Positions 33,239-41,397 are shown, counted from the stretch's first letter. The stretch: DNA of 47,423 nt from Candidatus Rokuibacteriota bacterium (GCA_016184365.1 JACPCW010000090.1:1-47423); one strand, 5' to 3'. Notes: generated from the sequence alone by a model not told the origin. Numbers and translations are program-made.

Positions 33239-34498
33239 TCAGCGCCTCGCCGGAGGGCGGGCCAGCGCGAGCGTGACGAGGGCCATGAGGTTCAGCGCGG
33301 CCGAGAGCACGAACGCCAGCGCGTAGCCGCCCGTCGCGTCGTGGATGAGCCCCGCGCCGACCGGTCCGAGCGCTCCCGACGAACCCGCGACCGCGAAGAA
33401 GACCCCGACGAGACTGCCCGCGCGCTCGCGCCCGAAGTAGTCGCTCACGATCGCGGGAAACAGCGCCGTGATCGCGCCGTACGAGAACCCGAACGTGACC
33501 GACGCCGCGTACAGCGCGAGCAGGCTGCCGGCCATGACGTAGCCGACGAAGGCGACGCTCTGGACGAGCAGCATGACGGCCATCGCGGACTTCCGTCCCA
33601 CGCGATCGGACGCGGCGCCCATCAGGATGCGGCCGGGAATCGCGCCCGCGCCGAGCGCCGACAACAGCGATGCGGCGACGAGCGGCGAGTGTCCGAGATC
33701 GCGGGCCAGCGGGACCGAATGCACGATCGCCACGAAGACGGGAATCCACGTGGCGGTGAACGTCGCCATCAGCGCCCAGAACGCGCTCGTCCTCGCGGCC
33801 TCGGCGACCGTCATGCCGCCGCCCGCCGAGGCGGCCATGACCAGCGGGCGCGGATCACCGTCCGGCGTGAGGCCGACGCTCTCCGGATCGCGCCGCATCA
33901 ACGGGGCGACGGCGTTCAGCGCGACGAACGCCACGATGCCGAACACCGCGTAGGCGACGCGCCATCCCGCCGTCGTGACGAGGAGCTGGGCGAGCGGCGC
34001 CGCGACGAGCATGCCGGCGCTCTGGCCGCTGGTCGCGAGGCCGACCGCGAGACCGCGACGGCGGACGAACCAGCGCACGACCGTCGAGTTGCACGGGACG
34101 AACGCGGTGGCCATCCCCGCCGATGCGATGAACCCGTAGAACACGTACGGCTGCCACAGCGTCGAGGTCACGGACATGGCCATGAGCGCGGTGCCGAGAA
34201 ACACGCCGCCCGCCGCGATCACGACGCGCGGCCCCCCGAGATCCGTGAGCCGCCCCGCGACGAATCCGAGCGTGCAGTACATGAACGTGTAGAGCGAGAA
34301 GGCGCCGGCGAGGCTCCCGCGGCTCCAGCCGAACTCCTCGAGCATCGCGGCGAAGAAGACGCCGAACGAGTACTGCTGGCCGTACGCGACGAACATGACG
34401 GCGAACGCGCCGGCGACGATCGTCCATCCGTGGTAGTAGGAGGTGAGCCGCCTCGGGCGGCGAGCCGACGCTTCCATGGCTCGAAGATCGACGGGCAT
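33239..34498 (-). CDS. MFS transporter
   Basis: A major-facilitator transporter of about 419 residues with twelve predicted membrane helices and the loop 2-3 signature GRLTDLGGPRVV after helix 2, repeated after helix 8 as MGAASDRVGRKSAM. The layout resembles the monocarboxylate/oxalate-formate antiporter type (MFS_1, SYYHGWTIVAGAFAVMF start). The substrate is unknown, though carboxylates fit the neighbouring catabolic genes. ATG 34498 is 9 nt after uvrA; ATG 34477 is an alternative. Neither has a good ribosome-binding site, so coupling to uvrA translation is plausible. Confidence 0.88.
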   Translation of the reverse strand: MPVDLRAMEASARRPRRLTSYYHGWTIVAGAFAVMFVAYGQQYSFGVFFAAMLEEFGWSRGSLAGAFSLYTFMYCTLGFVAGRLTDLGGPRVVIAAGGVFLGTALMAMSVTSTLWQPYVFYGFIASAGMATAFVPCNSTVVRWFVRRRGLAVGLATSGQSAGMLVAAPLAQLLVTTAGWRVAYAVFGIVAFVALNAVAPLMRRDPESVGLTPDGDPRPLVMAASAGGGMTVAEAARTSAFWALMATFTATWIPVFVAIVHSVPLARDLGHSPLVAASLLSALGAGAIPGRILMGAASDRVGRKSAMAVMLLVQSVAFVGYVMAGSLLALYAASVTFGFSYGAITALFPAIVSDYFGRERAGSLVGVFFAVAGSSGALGPVGAGLIHDATGGYALAFVLSAALNLMALVTLALARPPARR

Positions 34499-34506
34499 GC
34501 GTCGCG

Positions 34507-37299
34507 TCAGGCGCGGGACTTGCCGTTCGCCTTCGGGAGGACCTCTGCGAGGAACTTGCCGGTGTAGGAGCCGGGGGTCTGCGCGACGACCTCGGGGACG
34601 CCGTCGGCGATGATCTCGCCGCCCGCGTCGCCGCCTTCCGGTCCGAGGTCGACGACCCAGTCGGCGCACTTGATGATGTCGAGATGGTGCTCGACCACGA
34701 CGACCGTGTTGCCCGCGTCGACGAGCCGGTTGAGCACGACGACGAGCTTCTTCACGTCGTCGAGATGCAGGCCGGTCGTCGGCTCGTCGAGCACGTAGAG
34801 CATGTCGGTGCCGGCGCGCGCGCCGAGCTCGGCGGCGATCTTGAGGCGCTGCGCTTCGCCGCCGGACAGCGTCGTCGCCGGCTGCCCCATGCGCAGGTAG
34901 CCCAGACCGACTTCCTGCAGCACGCGCAGCCGTCGGGCGAGCGTGTCGTGCGACACGAAGAAGTCGGTGGCTTCGTCGACCGTCATGCGCAGCACGTCGG
35001 CGATCGTGCGGCCGCGGTACTTCACCTGGAGCACGTCCGGGCGATAGCGCGAGCCTTCACACGCCGGGCACGACACGTACACGTCCTCGAAGAAATACAT
35101 CTCGAGCTTCTGGTGCCCGTCGCCTTCGCACGTCTCGCAGCGTCCGCCCTCGACGTTGAACGAAAACGACCCCGCCGAGAGGCCGAGCGCCTTCGCGCGC
35201 GGCAGCGCCGCGAACAGCTTGCGGATCTCGTCGAAGGCCTTCGCGTACGTCACCGGGTTCGACCGTGGCGTCCGGCCGATCGGCTCCTGGTCGATGAGGC
35301 GCACGCCCTTCAGGTACTCGAGGCCGAGGAGCGAATCGTACGCGCCGGGCTGGAGGAACTCGGTCTTGAACGCGCGCGCGGCGGCGCGGTAGAGCGTGTC
35401 GTGAATCAGCGTCGACTTGCCCGAGCCGGAGACGCCGCTGACGACGGTCAGCGTGCCGAGCGGGATCGCGAGCGTGACGTTCTTGAGATTGTGCTCGCGC
35501 GCGCCGGTGAGCAGGAGCTGACGACGTCCCGTGCGTCGAACCCCCGGGACCGGAATGGCCTCGCGGCCGGACAGGTACCGCGCGGTGAGCGAGTGGGGCG
35601 CCCGCCCGAATTCCTCCTGCGACCCGGCGAACACGAGCTGTCCGCCGCGCTCGCCGGAGCCCGGACCGAGCTCGACGACGTAGTCGGCGGCTTCGATGAA
35701 CCCGCGATCGTGCTCGACGACGACGACCGTGTTGCCGGCCTGCGCGAGCTCCTTGCAGAGGTCCGCCAGCCGCATCGTGTCCCGCGCATGGAGGCCGATC
35801 GACGGCTCGTCGAGCACGTACAGCGTGCCGACGAGCTGCGAGCCGAGCTGGTTCGCGAGGTTGATCCGCTGCGCTTCGCCACCGGACAGCGTTCGCGTCT
35901 GCCGGGACAGCGTCAGATACCCGAGGCCGACGCGGAGCAGGAAGCCGAGCTTGCCGGTCAGCATGCGGAGGATGTCGCGCGCGATGACCGTCTCGCGCGC
36001 CGTGAGCGGCATCTCGGCGAGGATGCGCGCCGCGTCCTCGATCGTCAGCGACGAGAACTCCGCGATCGTGAGGCCGGCGACGCGGACGGCGAGCGCGGGC
36101 GCGCGCAGCCGCGCGCCGTTGCACGCGGGGCAGCGCGACTGGCTCCGGTAGCGCGACAGGAACACGCGCACGTGGAGCTTGTACCGGTACGACTCGACCT
36201 CTTCGAAGAAACCGTTGATCCCGGGGAACTTGCCGTCGCCTTCGTAGAGGAACTTCCGCTCGTCGGCGTCGAGGGTGTCCCACGGCTTGGTCGCGTCGAG
36301 GCCGCGCCGCTTCACCGCCTTCATGAGCTCGCGCTGATACCAGCGGCCGGACGGATACGTCCACGGCTCGACGGCGCCGTCGGCGAGCGTGCGCGTGCGA
36401 TCCGGCACCACGAGGGTCTCGTCGTACCGCAGCACGTTGCCGAAGCCCTTGCACTCCGGGCATGCGCCGAGCGGATGGTTGAACGAGAAGAGCAGTGGCC
36501 GCGGCCGCTCGACGATCGTGGCGCAGCCGGGACACCGGAACGCCTCCGCGAACGTCACGACCTCCGCCGCGCCCGCGGCGTCGAGACAGATCACGTCGAG
36601 CTGGCCGCCGCCTTCGGCCAGCGCGGTTTCGATCGACTCGACGAGCCGCGCGCGGCGCGCCGCATCGATGACGACGCGGTCGAGCACGACCTGGACCTCC
36701 GCGATCTCGCCGAGCTCGGCCGGCGCCTCCGTCAGCTCGCACACGGTGTCGCCGATGCGGATCCGCGCGAAGCCGCGTCGCACCAGCGTCGCCCAGAGCT
36801 CCGTGCACGGCACGCCGCGCGAGACCGGCAGGCGAAAGGCGATGAGCGCGCGCGCGTCGGTGCGCGTCGACGTCAGCTCGTCGGCAATGGTCGCCGGCGA
36901 ATGCGACGTGGCGGCGGCGCCACAGGCGGGGCAGTGGACGCGACCGACCTTCGCGTAGAGGAGCCGGAGGTAGTCGTGGATCTCCGTCGCGGTCCCGACG
37001 GTCGAGCGCGCGGTCCGAACGGGGTTCTTCTGCTCGAGCGCCACGCCCGGCCGCACGCGGTCGATGCGGTCGACGTCCGGCCGGTCGACGCGGTCGAGGA
37101 AGAGCCGCGCGTAGGTCGACAGCGACTCGATGTACCGCCACTGCGCCTCGGCGAACAGCGTGTCGAACGCCAGCGAGGATTTTCCCGAGCCGGAGACACC
37201 GGTGACGACGGTGAGTCGATCGTGGGGAATCTCGAGCGAGATGTTCTTGAGGTTGTTCTGCCGGGCTCCTTCGATGCGGAGCCCGTGAGCGGGCGACAT
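34507..37299 (-). CDS. uvrA: Excinuclease ABC subunit A (UvrA)
   Basis: A 930-residue UvrA, normal length. Two ABC ATPase modules are visible: Walker [16 protein letters not shown] near residue 33 and [15 protein letters not shown] near 625, with ABC signatures [13 protein letters not shown] and [13 protein letters not shown]. Zinc-finger cysteines ([26 protein letters not shown]) are present. UvrA finds bulky DNA lesions for nucleotide-excision repair. ATG 37299 follows a CAGGAGGACCCGA ribosome-binding site. A minus-strand TAGGAT at 37326-37321 is a plausible -10, back-to-back with the promoter of the divergent response regulator. Confidence 0.98.
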   Translation of the reverse strand: MSPAHGLRIEGARQNNLKNISLEIPHDRLTVVTGVSGSGKSSLAFDTLFAEAQWRYIESLSTYARLFLDRVDRPDVDRIDRVRPGVALEQKNPVRTARSTVGTATEIHDYLRLLYAKVGRVHCPACGAAATSHSPATIADELTSTRTDARALIAFRLPVSRGVPCTELWATLVRRGFARIRIGDTVCELTEAPAELGEIAEVQVVLDRVVIDAARRARLVESIETALAEGGGQLDVICLDAAGAAEVVTFAEAFRCPGCATIVERPRPLLFSFNHPLGACPECKGFGNVLRYDETLVVPDRTRTLADGAVEPWTYPSGRWYQRELMKAVKRRGLDATKPWDTLDADERKFLYEGDGKFPGINGFFEEVESYRYKLHVRVFLSRYRSQSRCPACNGARLRAPALAVRVAGLTIAEFSSLTIEDAARILAEMPLTARETVIARDILRMLTGKLGFLLRVGLGYLTLSRQTRTLSGGEAQRINLANQLGSQLVGTLYVLDEPSIGLHARDTMRLADLCKELAQAGNTVVVVEHDRGFIEAADYVVELGPGSGERGGQLVFAGSQEEFGRAPHSLTARYLSGREAIPVPGVRRTGRRQLLLTGAREHNLKNVTLAIPLGTLTVVSGVSGSGKSTLIHDTLYRAAARAFKTEFLQPGAYDSLLGLEYLKGVRLIDQEPIGRTPRSNPVTYAKAFDEIRKLFAALPRAKALGLSAGSFSFNVEGGRCETCEGDGHQKLEMYFFEDVYVSCPACEGSRYRPDVLQVKYRGRTIADVLRMTVDEATDFFVSHDTLARRLRVLQEVGLGYLRMGQPATTLSGGEAQRLKIAAELGARAGTDMLYVLDEPTTGLHLDDVKKLVVVLNRLVDAGNTVVVVEHHLDIIKCADWVVDLGPEGGDAGGEIIADGVPEVVAQTPGSYTGKFLAEVLPKANGKSRA

Positions 37300-37336
37300 T
37301 CGGGTCCTCCTGAAAGGACCATCCTAGCGGAAGTGT

Positions 37337-37342
37337 TAAGAT
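37337..37342 (+). promoter_or_regulatory. Candidate -10 box TAAGAT for the response regulator gene
   Basis: TAAGAT ends 8 nt before ATG 37351, pointing to a leaderless or near-leaderless mRNA. It sits 10 nt from the oppositely oriented uvrA -10 candidate (TAGGAT, 37326-37321), so the two divergent promoters must overlap. Confidence 0.45.
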
Positions 37343-37350
37343 GACGCCAC

Positions 37351-38712
37351 ATGGAGGACCCCGTGCGCGTGCTCGTCGTCGACGACGACGCCGAGGTCCG
37401 TAATCTCCTCGCCGTCGTACTCGCCCGTGCGCGCGCCGCCGTTGTCGAGGCGGCGTCGGGCGCCGAGGCGATGACCGCGCTCGGCCGCGACGAGTTCGAC
37501 GTGGTGGTCGTCGACGTCGTGCTCGCCGACGGGTCGGGCCTCGACGTGCTGCGCTGGGCGCGTGGCGCGGACGTCGACGCGGAGTTCGTCGTGCTCACCG
37601 GCCACGCGAATGTCGAGACCGCCGTCGAGGCGATGCGCCTCGGCGCCTACGATTTCGTCGTCAAGCCGTGGCGCAACGCCGCGCTCGTCGAGATCGTCGG
37701 CAAGGCCGCCGAGAAGAAGGCCCTCCGGCGCGAGAACTCGGCGCTCAAGACCGTCATCACCCGCCGCGACGGCATGCCGGACATCGTCGGCGAAAGCCAC
37801 GAAGTGCGCGAGGTGCTCTCGGTCATCACGCGGGTGGCGGCGAGCGACAGCCCGGTCCTGATCCACGGCGAGAGCGGCACGGGCAAGGAGCTGGTCGCCC
37901 GGAGCATCCATCTGAAGAGCTACCGCGCGGGCCGGCCGTTCGTCTCCGTGAACTGCGGCGCGCTGCCCGACACGCTGCTTGAGACCGAGCTGTTCGGCCA
38001 CAAGCGCGGCGCATTCAGCGGCGCGGTCGCCACGCGGGTCGGTCTGTTCGAGGCCGCGAACGGCGGAACGCTGTTCCTCGACGAAATCGGCGACATGTCG
38101 GCGGCGATGCAGGTGCGGCTGCTGCGTGCGCTCGACTCCGGCGAGGTGCGCCGGGTGGGTGAGGAGCGCGCGTTCCACGTCGACGTGCGCATCGTCGGCG
38201 CGAGCGCCAAGGACCTCGCGCGTGAGTCCACCGAGGGCCGCTTCCGCTGGGACCTCTTCTATCGCGTCAGCACCGTCGTCGTCGAGGTCCCGCCGCTCCG
38301 GTCGCGGCGCGGCGACATCCCGCTGCTCGTGCAGCACTTCGCCGCAACGCTCGGCCGGCGGCTGCCGCTCAAGTTCTCTCCGGAAGCGCTGGAACGGCTC
38401 GTCCAGTACAGCTGGCCGGGGAACATCCGCGAGCTCCGGAACGTGATCGAGCGCGTCGGCATCCTGCACGAGGGCGATGAGGTCCGGGTTCCCGATCTCC
38501 CGCCGGAGATCAGCGGGCGCCTGACGCGGAGCACCGTGGAGCAGCCCGAGATGGCCGGCATGCTGCCCCTGCACGAGGTCGAGCGCGTCCATGTGGAGCG
38601 CGTGCTGGGCTCGACCGGCTGGAACAAGGCCCGCGCCGCGCGCGTGCTGCAGGTCGACATCAAGACCCTGAACAAGAAGATCCGGGACTTCGGCATCACT
38701 CGCCCCGCCTGA
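37351..38712 (+). CDS. NtrC-family sigma54-dependent response regulator
   Basis: A 453-residue three-domain regulator. The receiver is at 1-120, with phosphoacceptor Asp55 and Lys105. The AAA+ sigma54 activator domain has Walker A GESGTGKE (173-180), GAFSGA (220-225, a conservative Thr-to-Ser form of GAFTGA) and Walker B LFLDEIGD. The C-terminal Fis-type helix-turn-helix contains WNKARAARVLQVDIKTLNKK. When phosphorylated it should oligomerise and activate sigma54 RNA polymerase. A perfect sigma54 promoter lies 105 nt after its stop, before two small genes that are its obvious targets. No histidine kinase is adjacent. Confidence 0.95.
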   Translation: MEDPVRVLVVDDDAEVRNLLAVVLARARAAVVEAASGAEAMTALGRDEFDVVVVDVVLADGSGLDVLRWARGADVDAEFVVLTGHANVETAVEAMRLGAYDFVVKPWRNAALVEIVGKAAEKKALRRENSALKTVITRRDGMPDIVGESHEVREVLSVITRVAASDSPVLIHGESGTGKELVARSIHLKSYRAGRPFVSVNCGALPDTLLETELFGHKRGAFSGAVATRVGLFEAANGGTLFLDEIGDMSAAMQVRLLRALDSGEVRRVGEERAFHVDVRIVGASAKDLARESTEGRFRWDLFYRVSTVVVEVPPLRSRRGDIPLLVQHFAATLGRRLPLKFSPEALERLVQYSWPGNIRELRNVIERVGILHEGDEVRVPDLPPEISGRLTRSTVEQPEMAGMLPLHEVERVHVERVLGSTGWNKARAARVLQVDIKTLNKKIRDFGITRPA

Positions 38713-38771
38713 CCTGACAGGGAGGAACTCCCAGGTCCGCCGGAGATCCTCCCGGCCACGCTGCGATGACA

Positions 38772-38808
38772 GTCTTATAAACGCAGCGAGAACAAGGTCT
38801 TACAGACC
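38772..38808. promoter_or_regulatory. Candidate enhancer for the sigma54 activator
   Basis: GTCTTA occurs twice in direct orientation, at 38772-38777 and 38797-38802 (25 nt apart). The second copy is part of the inverted repeat GGTCT-TAC-AGACC (38796-38808). It lies 10-45 nt upstream of the -24 element, closer than typical NtrC sites, but in the only unique DNA between activator gene and promoter. Confidence 0.4.
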
Positions 38809-38816
38809 AATGTGCA

Positions 38817-38831
38817 TGGCACTTTCGTTGC
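38817..38831 (+). promoter_or_regulatory. Sigma54 (RpoN) promoter TGGCAC-N5-TTGC
   Basis: A perfect -24/-12 match: TGGCAC (38817-38822), five bases, TTGC (38828-38831). Transcription should start about 12 nt after the GC, near 38843, only a few bases before ATG 38845. It is the single best promoter match in the window and lies directly behind an NtrC-type activator gene. Confidence 0.85.
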
Positions 38832-38844
38832 CTATAGCTCAGCC

Positions 38845-39246
38845 ATGCAGACAGACGCCGCCTGGGACCGCCGCGGGATGGGCTCGAAGCAGCGTGACAA
38901 GAATGTCCGGACTGCCACGTCTGGCGTGGTGATCTGGCGCCCCGACGTCGTCCTCGCGACGGTCGCCAGTGGTACCCAGCGGCCCAAGGTGCGGCTCGCC
39001 GAGCCGACCCTGCGGCCTGAAAGCATGCGCGCGCGCGTGGAGACGGCGCAGACGATCCTCGGATCGCTCGCCGACGCGCGACAGCAGCTCGCCCTGGTGC
39101 AGTCACGCGGAACCGTCGCGCAGACCGAGCGCGAGCGGGTCTCCGCGACGATCGATGCCTATCGCGCCGAAGCGGCGCTCGATGACGTGCTGACGCAGAC
39201 GTCCGGCCAGCTTTCACTCCTCATGAAGGAACGGGGTCTTCGATGA
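38845..39246 (+). CDS. Small protein of unknown function under sigma54 control
   Basis: A 133-residue protein that I do not recognise. The first 70 residues are polar and basic with a short strand-like stretch (SGVVIWRPDVVLATVASG). Residues 70-133 form one or two long amphipathic helices (ESMRARVETAQTILGSLADA, RERVSATIDAYRAEAALDDV), possibly a coiled coil. There is no signal peptide or membrane segment. ATG 38845 is chosen because the sigma54 promoter would place the mRNA start near 38843; a longer frame from ATG 38812 would begin upstream of the promoter. Its stop overlaps the next start by 4 nt. Confidence 0.75.
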   Translation: MQTDAAWDRRGMGSKQRDKNVRTATSGVVIWRPDVVLATVASGTQRPKVRLAEPTLRPESMRARVETAQTILGSLADARQQLALVQSRGTVAQTERERVSATIDAYRAEAALDDVLTQTSGQLSLLMKERGLR

Positions 39247-39554
39247 ACAGCTCGCTCACGCTTTCGAACGTGTACTACCTGCCGGCGCGGGTCGCGCGCG
39301 AGACGCCTTCGGCGCGCCGCCCGCGGAAGACCGCGGCGTGGGCGCGTGTGCAGCGTGCGTGGTGGCGCCTGTCGTTCATGGCCGCCGAGATCTGCAGCAT
39401 CGTCCGGCGCCGTGGCCGTCACCTCTTCCTGGACGACGACGCGATCGTTCTCGGCCGCATGGCCGAGCTGACCGAGCGGCCGGTGTCTCGCGGTCCGGCG
39501 CGCATCATCGATTTCGAGTCGGCTCGCGACCGTCTGCGCCCCGCCGCCGTCTGA
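39243..39554 (+). CDS. Small basic protein of unknown function, second gene of sigma54 operon
   Basis: A 103-residue protein with predicted pI well above 9 in its first 65 residues. The N-terminus (SLTLSNVYYLPARVARETPS) is followed by an Arg-rich amphipathic helix (WARVQRAWWRLSFMAAEICS) that could lie on a membrane, then a short acidic stretch DDDAIVLGRMAELTERP. I recognise no family. It is translationally coupled (ATGA) to the preceding small gene, so the two proteins probably act together. Its stop codon TGA is the beginning of the first TGATT repeat of the region behind it. Confidence 0.7.
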   Translation: MNSSLTLSNVYYLPARVARETPSARRPRKTAAWARVQRAWWRLSFMAAEICSIVRRRGRHLFLDDDAIVLGRMAELTERPVSRGPARIIDFESARDRLRPAAV

Positions 39555-39703
39555 TTTCGGGCGCGCGGGCCTCTGATTCGAGCGCGATTGTTTTGATTCG
39601 GCTCTGGCTTTGATCCGCTCTGATTCGGGTCGGGGTGATTCGCGCGCGGTCATTTGAGATTGCCGACCGCGGTGTTCTGATTCGGGTCGATCGTCTGATT
39701 CTT
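39552..39703. repeat. Cluster of TGATTCG direct repeats
   Basis: TGATTCG or close variants start at 39552 (TGATTTCG), 39574, 39594, 39611 (TGATCCG), 39621, 39636, 39678 and 39696 (TGATTCT), all on the plus strand. Start-to-start distances are 22, 20, 17, 10, 15, 42 and 18 nt. The stretch is clearly AT-richer than the genome average and encodes nothing recognisable. It could be an array of regulator binding sites or a recombinational or structural repeat. Confidence 0.6.
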
Positions 39704-39720
39704 AGCGCGATGTGACTCTG

Positions 39721-39755
39721 GCGCGGCGGCGTCGGTTCCCCCGACGCCGCCGCGC
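39721..39755 (+). terminator. Strong intrinsic terminator
   Basis: A perfect 15-bp stem, GCGCGGCGGCGTCGG (39721-39735) with CCGACGCCGCCGCGC (39741-39755), loop TTCCC, followed by ATTTGTT. It ends the sigma54 operon and isolates the cytochrome gene behind it. Confidence 0.85.
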
Positions 39756-39761
39756 ATTTGT

Positions 39762-39767
39762 TAAGCT
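39762..39767 (+). promoter_or_regulatory. Candidate -10 box TAAGCT for the cytochrome gene
   Basis: TAAGCT lies 7 nt before GTG 39775 and just after the terminator. No ribosome-binding site is present, consistent with a leaderless mRNA. Confidence 0.4.
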
Positions 39768-39774
39768 TCCTCGC

Positions 39775-40092
39775 GTGCGGCTCCCGCCTTCCGTGTGCGG
39801 CGTCCTCGTCGCGATCGGCCTCGCGGGCTGCGGCGGTTCGAGCGGCAATCCCCTCGCCGACCGCGGCAAGCAGGTGTATCTGTCCCAGTGCATCGCCTGC
39901 CACGCCGTCGATCCCGCGCAGTCCGGAGCTGTCGGGCCCGCGGTGAAAGGCGCCTCGCGCGAGCTGCTCGATGGGAAGGTCCTGCGCGGCGCGTATCCGC
40001 CCGGCTACAAGCCGAAGCGGCCGACGCAGGTCATGGCGCCGCAGCCGCAGCTCGCGAACGACATCCCCGCGCTGGCCGAATACCTCAAGTAA
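39775..40092 (+). CDS. Mono-haem cytochrome c lipoprotein
   Basis: A 105-residue lipoprotein cytochrome. The signal peptide PSVCGVLVAIGLAGC ends in the lipobox LAGC (lipid-modified Cys about residue 19). The haem site is CIACH, and the likely distal ligand is the Met in QVMAPQ. It should sit on the periplasmic face of a membrane and carry electrons. Convergent with it is a PuuD-like membrane protein lacking the usual fused cytochrome c domain; this small cytochrome could be its electron acceptor. GTG 39775 is chosen because it gives a proper signal peptide; the open frame further upstream overlaps the terminator. Confidence 0.85.
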   Translation: MRLPPSVCGVLVAIGLAGCGGSSGNPLADRGKQVYLSQCIACHAVDPAQSGAVGPAVKGASRELLDGKVLRGAYPPGYKPKRPTQVMAPQPQLANDIPALAEYLK

Positions 40093-40095
40093 CTC

Positions 40096-40145
40096 CCGGG
40101 GCCTTCGAGGCTGGGAAGTATTGGGGGGGGCCATGTCGGGGCCCT
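40096..40145 (+). repeat. Copy (f1) of the hairpin element behind the cytochrome gene
   Basis: CCGGGGCCTTCGAGG, a short spacer, then GGGCC (40128-40132), loop ATGTCGG, GGCCC (40140-40144) with extra Gs on the left arm. It follows the cytochrome stop after 3 nt. Hairpin 1 is incomplete here. Confidence 0.75.
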
Positions 40146-40168
40146 CGGGCACGCGACGCGAAACAGAG

Positions 40169-40195
40169 AAGGCCCCGGATTCATTCCGGGGCCTT
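40169..40195. terminator. Bidirectional terminator between convergent genes
   Basis: A perfect 10-bp stem, AAGGCCCCGG (40169-40178) with CCGGGGCCTT (40186-40195), loop ATTCATT. The A/T ends give a short T-run on both strands, fitting its place between convergent transcripts. It also serves as hairpin 1 of repeat copy (f2). Confidence 0.75.
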
Positions 40196-40237
40196 CGAAG
40201 GTTGGGGGGTATGGGGGGCCATGTCGGGGCCCCCCAT
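40186..40237 (+). repeat. Copy (f2) of the double-hairpin element
   Basis: CCGGGGCCTTCGAAGG (shared with the terminator), TTGGGGGGT, then a perfect 10-bp hairpin ATGGGGGGCC (40211-40220), loop ATGTCGG, GGCCCCCCAT (40228-40237). It ends 3 nt before the last codon of the PuuD-like gene. Confidence 0.85.
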
Positions 40238-40239
40238 CT

Positions 40240-40974
40240 TCACGGGAAGATGACTTCGAGGCCGATCCAGAGGATCGCGGTGACGATGAATCCCGCCCAG
40301 AACGTGTTCGAGACGCTCGTCGCGATCATCTTCTTCGTCGCGCTCGCCTTGTCCGGCGTGGCCGCGCCGACGACGGCATTGATCTCGACGATCGCCATCA
40401 CGACCACCAGCAGCAGGAGCGCAACGATCTTCTGCGTGGCGTTCGCCGGGTTGCCGATGGCGGGTGAGTGCATCGCTGCGCCCATGAAGAGCAGCATCGG
40501 GATCGACAGCAGCGTATTCGTCCGGGACGTGATGCCGGCGCGGGCACCCCGCGCGGCCGCGTCGGCGATGGCCTGACCGCCGCCCGCCACCTGTCGCGCC
40601 GACGCGATCACCACCTGCTGCGCCGGCCAGATCACGAACCACACGTTGGCCCACATGAGCGACCCGAGCATGCCGCCGAAGAAGATCTTCCAGCCGTACT
40701 CCGTGGCGAGGAACGTCCGAGGATCGCCGTACTGCGAGAACATCACGTGCAGGAGGTACAGCCACCCGGTGATGAACGTGAACATCGCGCCCCATCGGAA
40801 CCACCACAGCGCGAGCTCGACGACGCCGCCGGTGATCATCCCCGTCCGGACGGGCGCCTCCGCCTTGGCGAAAAATGGCGTCTGTACGAAGTTGAAGTAG
40901 TACAGCATGCCGATCCACGTGATGCCCGCGAGGAAGTGAAACCACCGCAGCAGGAACAGCCAGTATTGCTCCAT
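40240..40974 (-). CDS. PuuD-like urate hydroxylase membrane domain protein
   Basis: A 244-residue membrane protein with about six or seven hydrophobic helices, starting YWLFLLRWFHFLAGITWIGM, typical of the PuuD (urate hydroxylase, DUF989) membrane domain. Conserved His/Trp residues lie in the first helices (RWFHFLAGITWIG, WLYLLHVMF). In characterised PuuD this domain is followed by a cytochrome c domain that takes electrons from urate oxidation; that domain is absent here. Related stand-alone proteins exist and may have other roles. The start ATG 40974 follows GGGAGGGGCGGAGACG. It is co-directional with, and 30 nt behind, an extremely acidic protein gene. Confidence 0.8.
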   Translation of the reverse strand: MEQYWLFLLRWFHFLAGITWIGMLYYFNFVQTPFFAKAEAPVRTGMITGGVVELALWWFRWGAMFTFITGWLYLLHVMFSQYGDPRTFLATEYGWKIFFGGMLGSLMWANVWFVIWPAQQVVIASARQVAGGGQAIADAAARGARAGITSRTNTLLSIPMLLFMGAAMHSPAIGNPANATQKIVALLLLVVVMAIVEINAVVGAATPDKASATKKMIATSVSNTFWAGFIVTAILWIGLEVIFP

Positions 40975-41004
40975 CGTCTCCGCCCCTCCCAGCCGCGAGG
41001 TGAA

Positions 41005-41397
41005 CTACACGTCGTCGTCTTCGTCCTCCTCGTTGTCGAGGTCCTCGTCGTCGTCGTCATCATCATCGTCGTCGTCGAGGTCGTCGTCGTCGAGGTCGTC
41101 GTCGTCCAGGTCGTCCAGGTCGTCTAGGTCCTCCTCCTCCTCCTCCTCCTCCTCGTCCTCGTCCTCCTCCTCGTCGTCGTCCTCCTCCTCCTCGTCGTCG
41201 CCGACGACGTCGACGTCCGCCTCCGCCTCGGCCTCCGCCTCATCGTCTTCGAGATCGTCGTCCTCGAAGTCGTCGTCGTCGTCGAAATCGTCCTCCTCGT
41301 CGCCGTCCTCATCCTCGTCGGCCACCGGGTCTTCGTCTTCGTCGAGGGGGCGGCGCATCTCGACGGCGGGCGGCCAGGGATCTGAGCGGAACTGCAT
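41005..41397 (-). CDS. Extremely acidic low-complexity protein
   Basis: A 130-residue protein of which residues 18-130 are almost only Asp and Glu with a few Leu, Phe, Val and Ala (runs such as DDEEEEDDDEEEDEDEEEEE). The N-terminus MQFRSDPWPPAVEMRR is the only complex part. A good ribosome-binding site (CGGAGG, 9 nt before ATG 41397) and a consensus promoter upstream argue that it is a real gene. The ORF opposite it is an artefact of the repeats. It precedes the PuuD-like gene by 30 nt and is probably in the same operon. Possible roles are cation or metal binding or a charged chaperone; I know no family for it. Confidence 0.7.
   Translation of the reverse strand: MQFRSDPWPPAVEMRRPLDEDEDPVADEDEDGDEEDDFDDDDDFEDDDLEDDEAEAEAEADVDVVGDDEEEEDDDEEEDEDEEEEEEEEDLDDLDDLDDDDLDDDDLDDDDDDDDDDEDLDNEEDEDDDV
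41010..41330. repeat. GAN-codon simple-sequence tract
   Basis: On the plus strand this is a run of TCG, TCC and TCA triplets (GAC, GAG, GAT read on the minus strand), about 320 nt long. Both pure trinucleotide runs and mixed zones are present, so slippage-driven length variation is likely. Confidence 0.8.
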
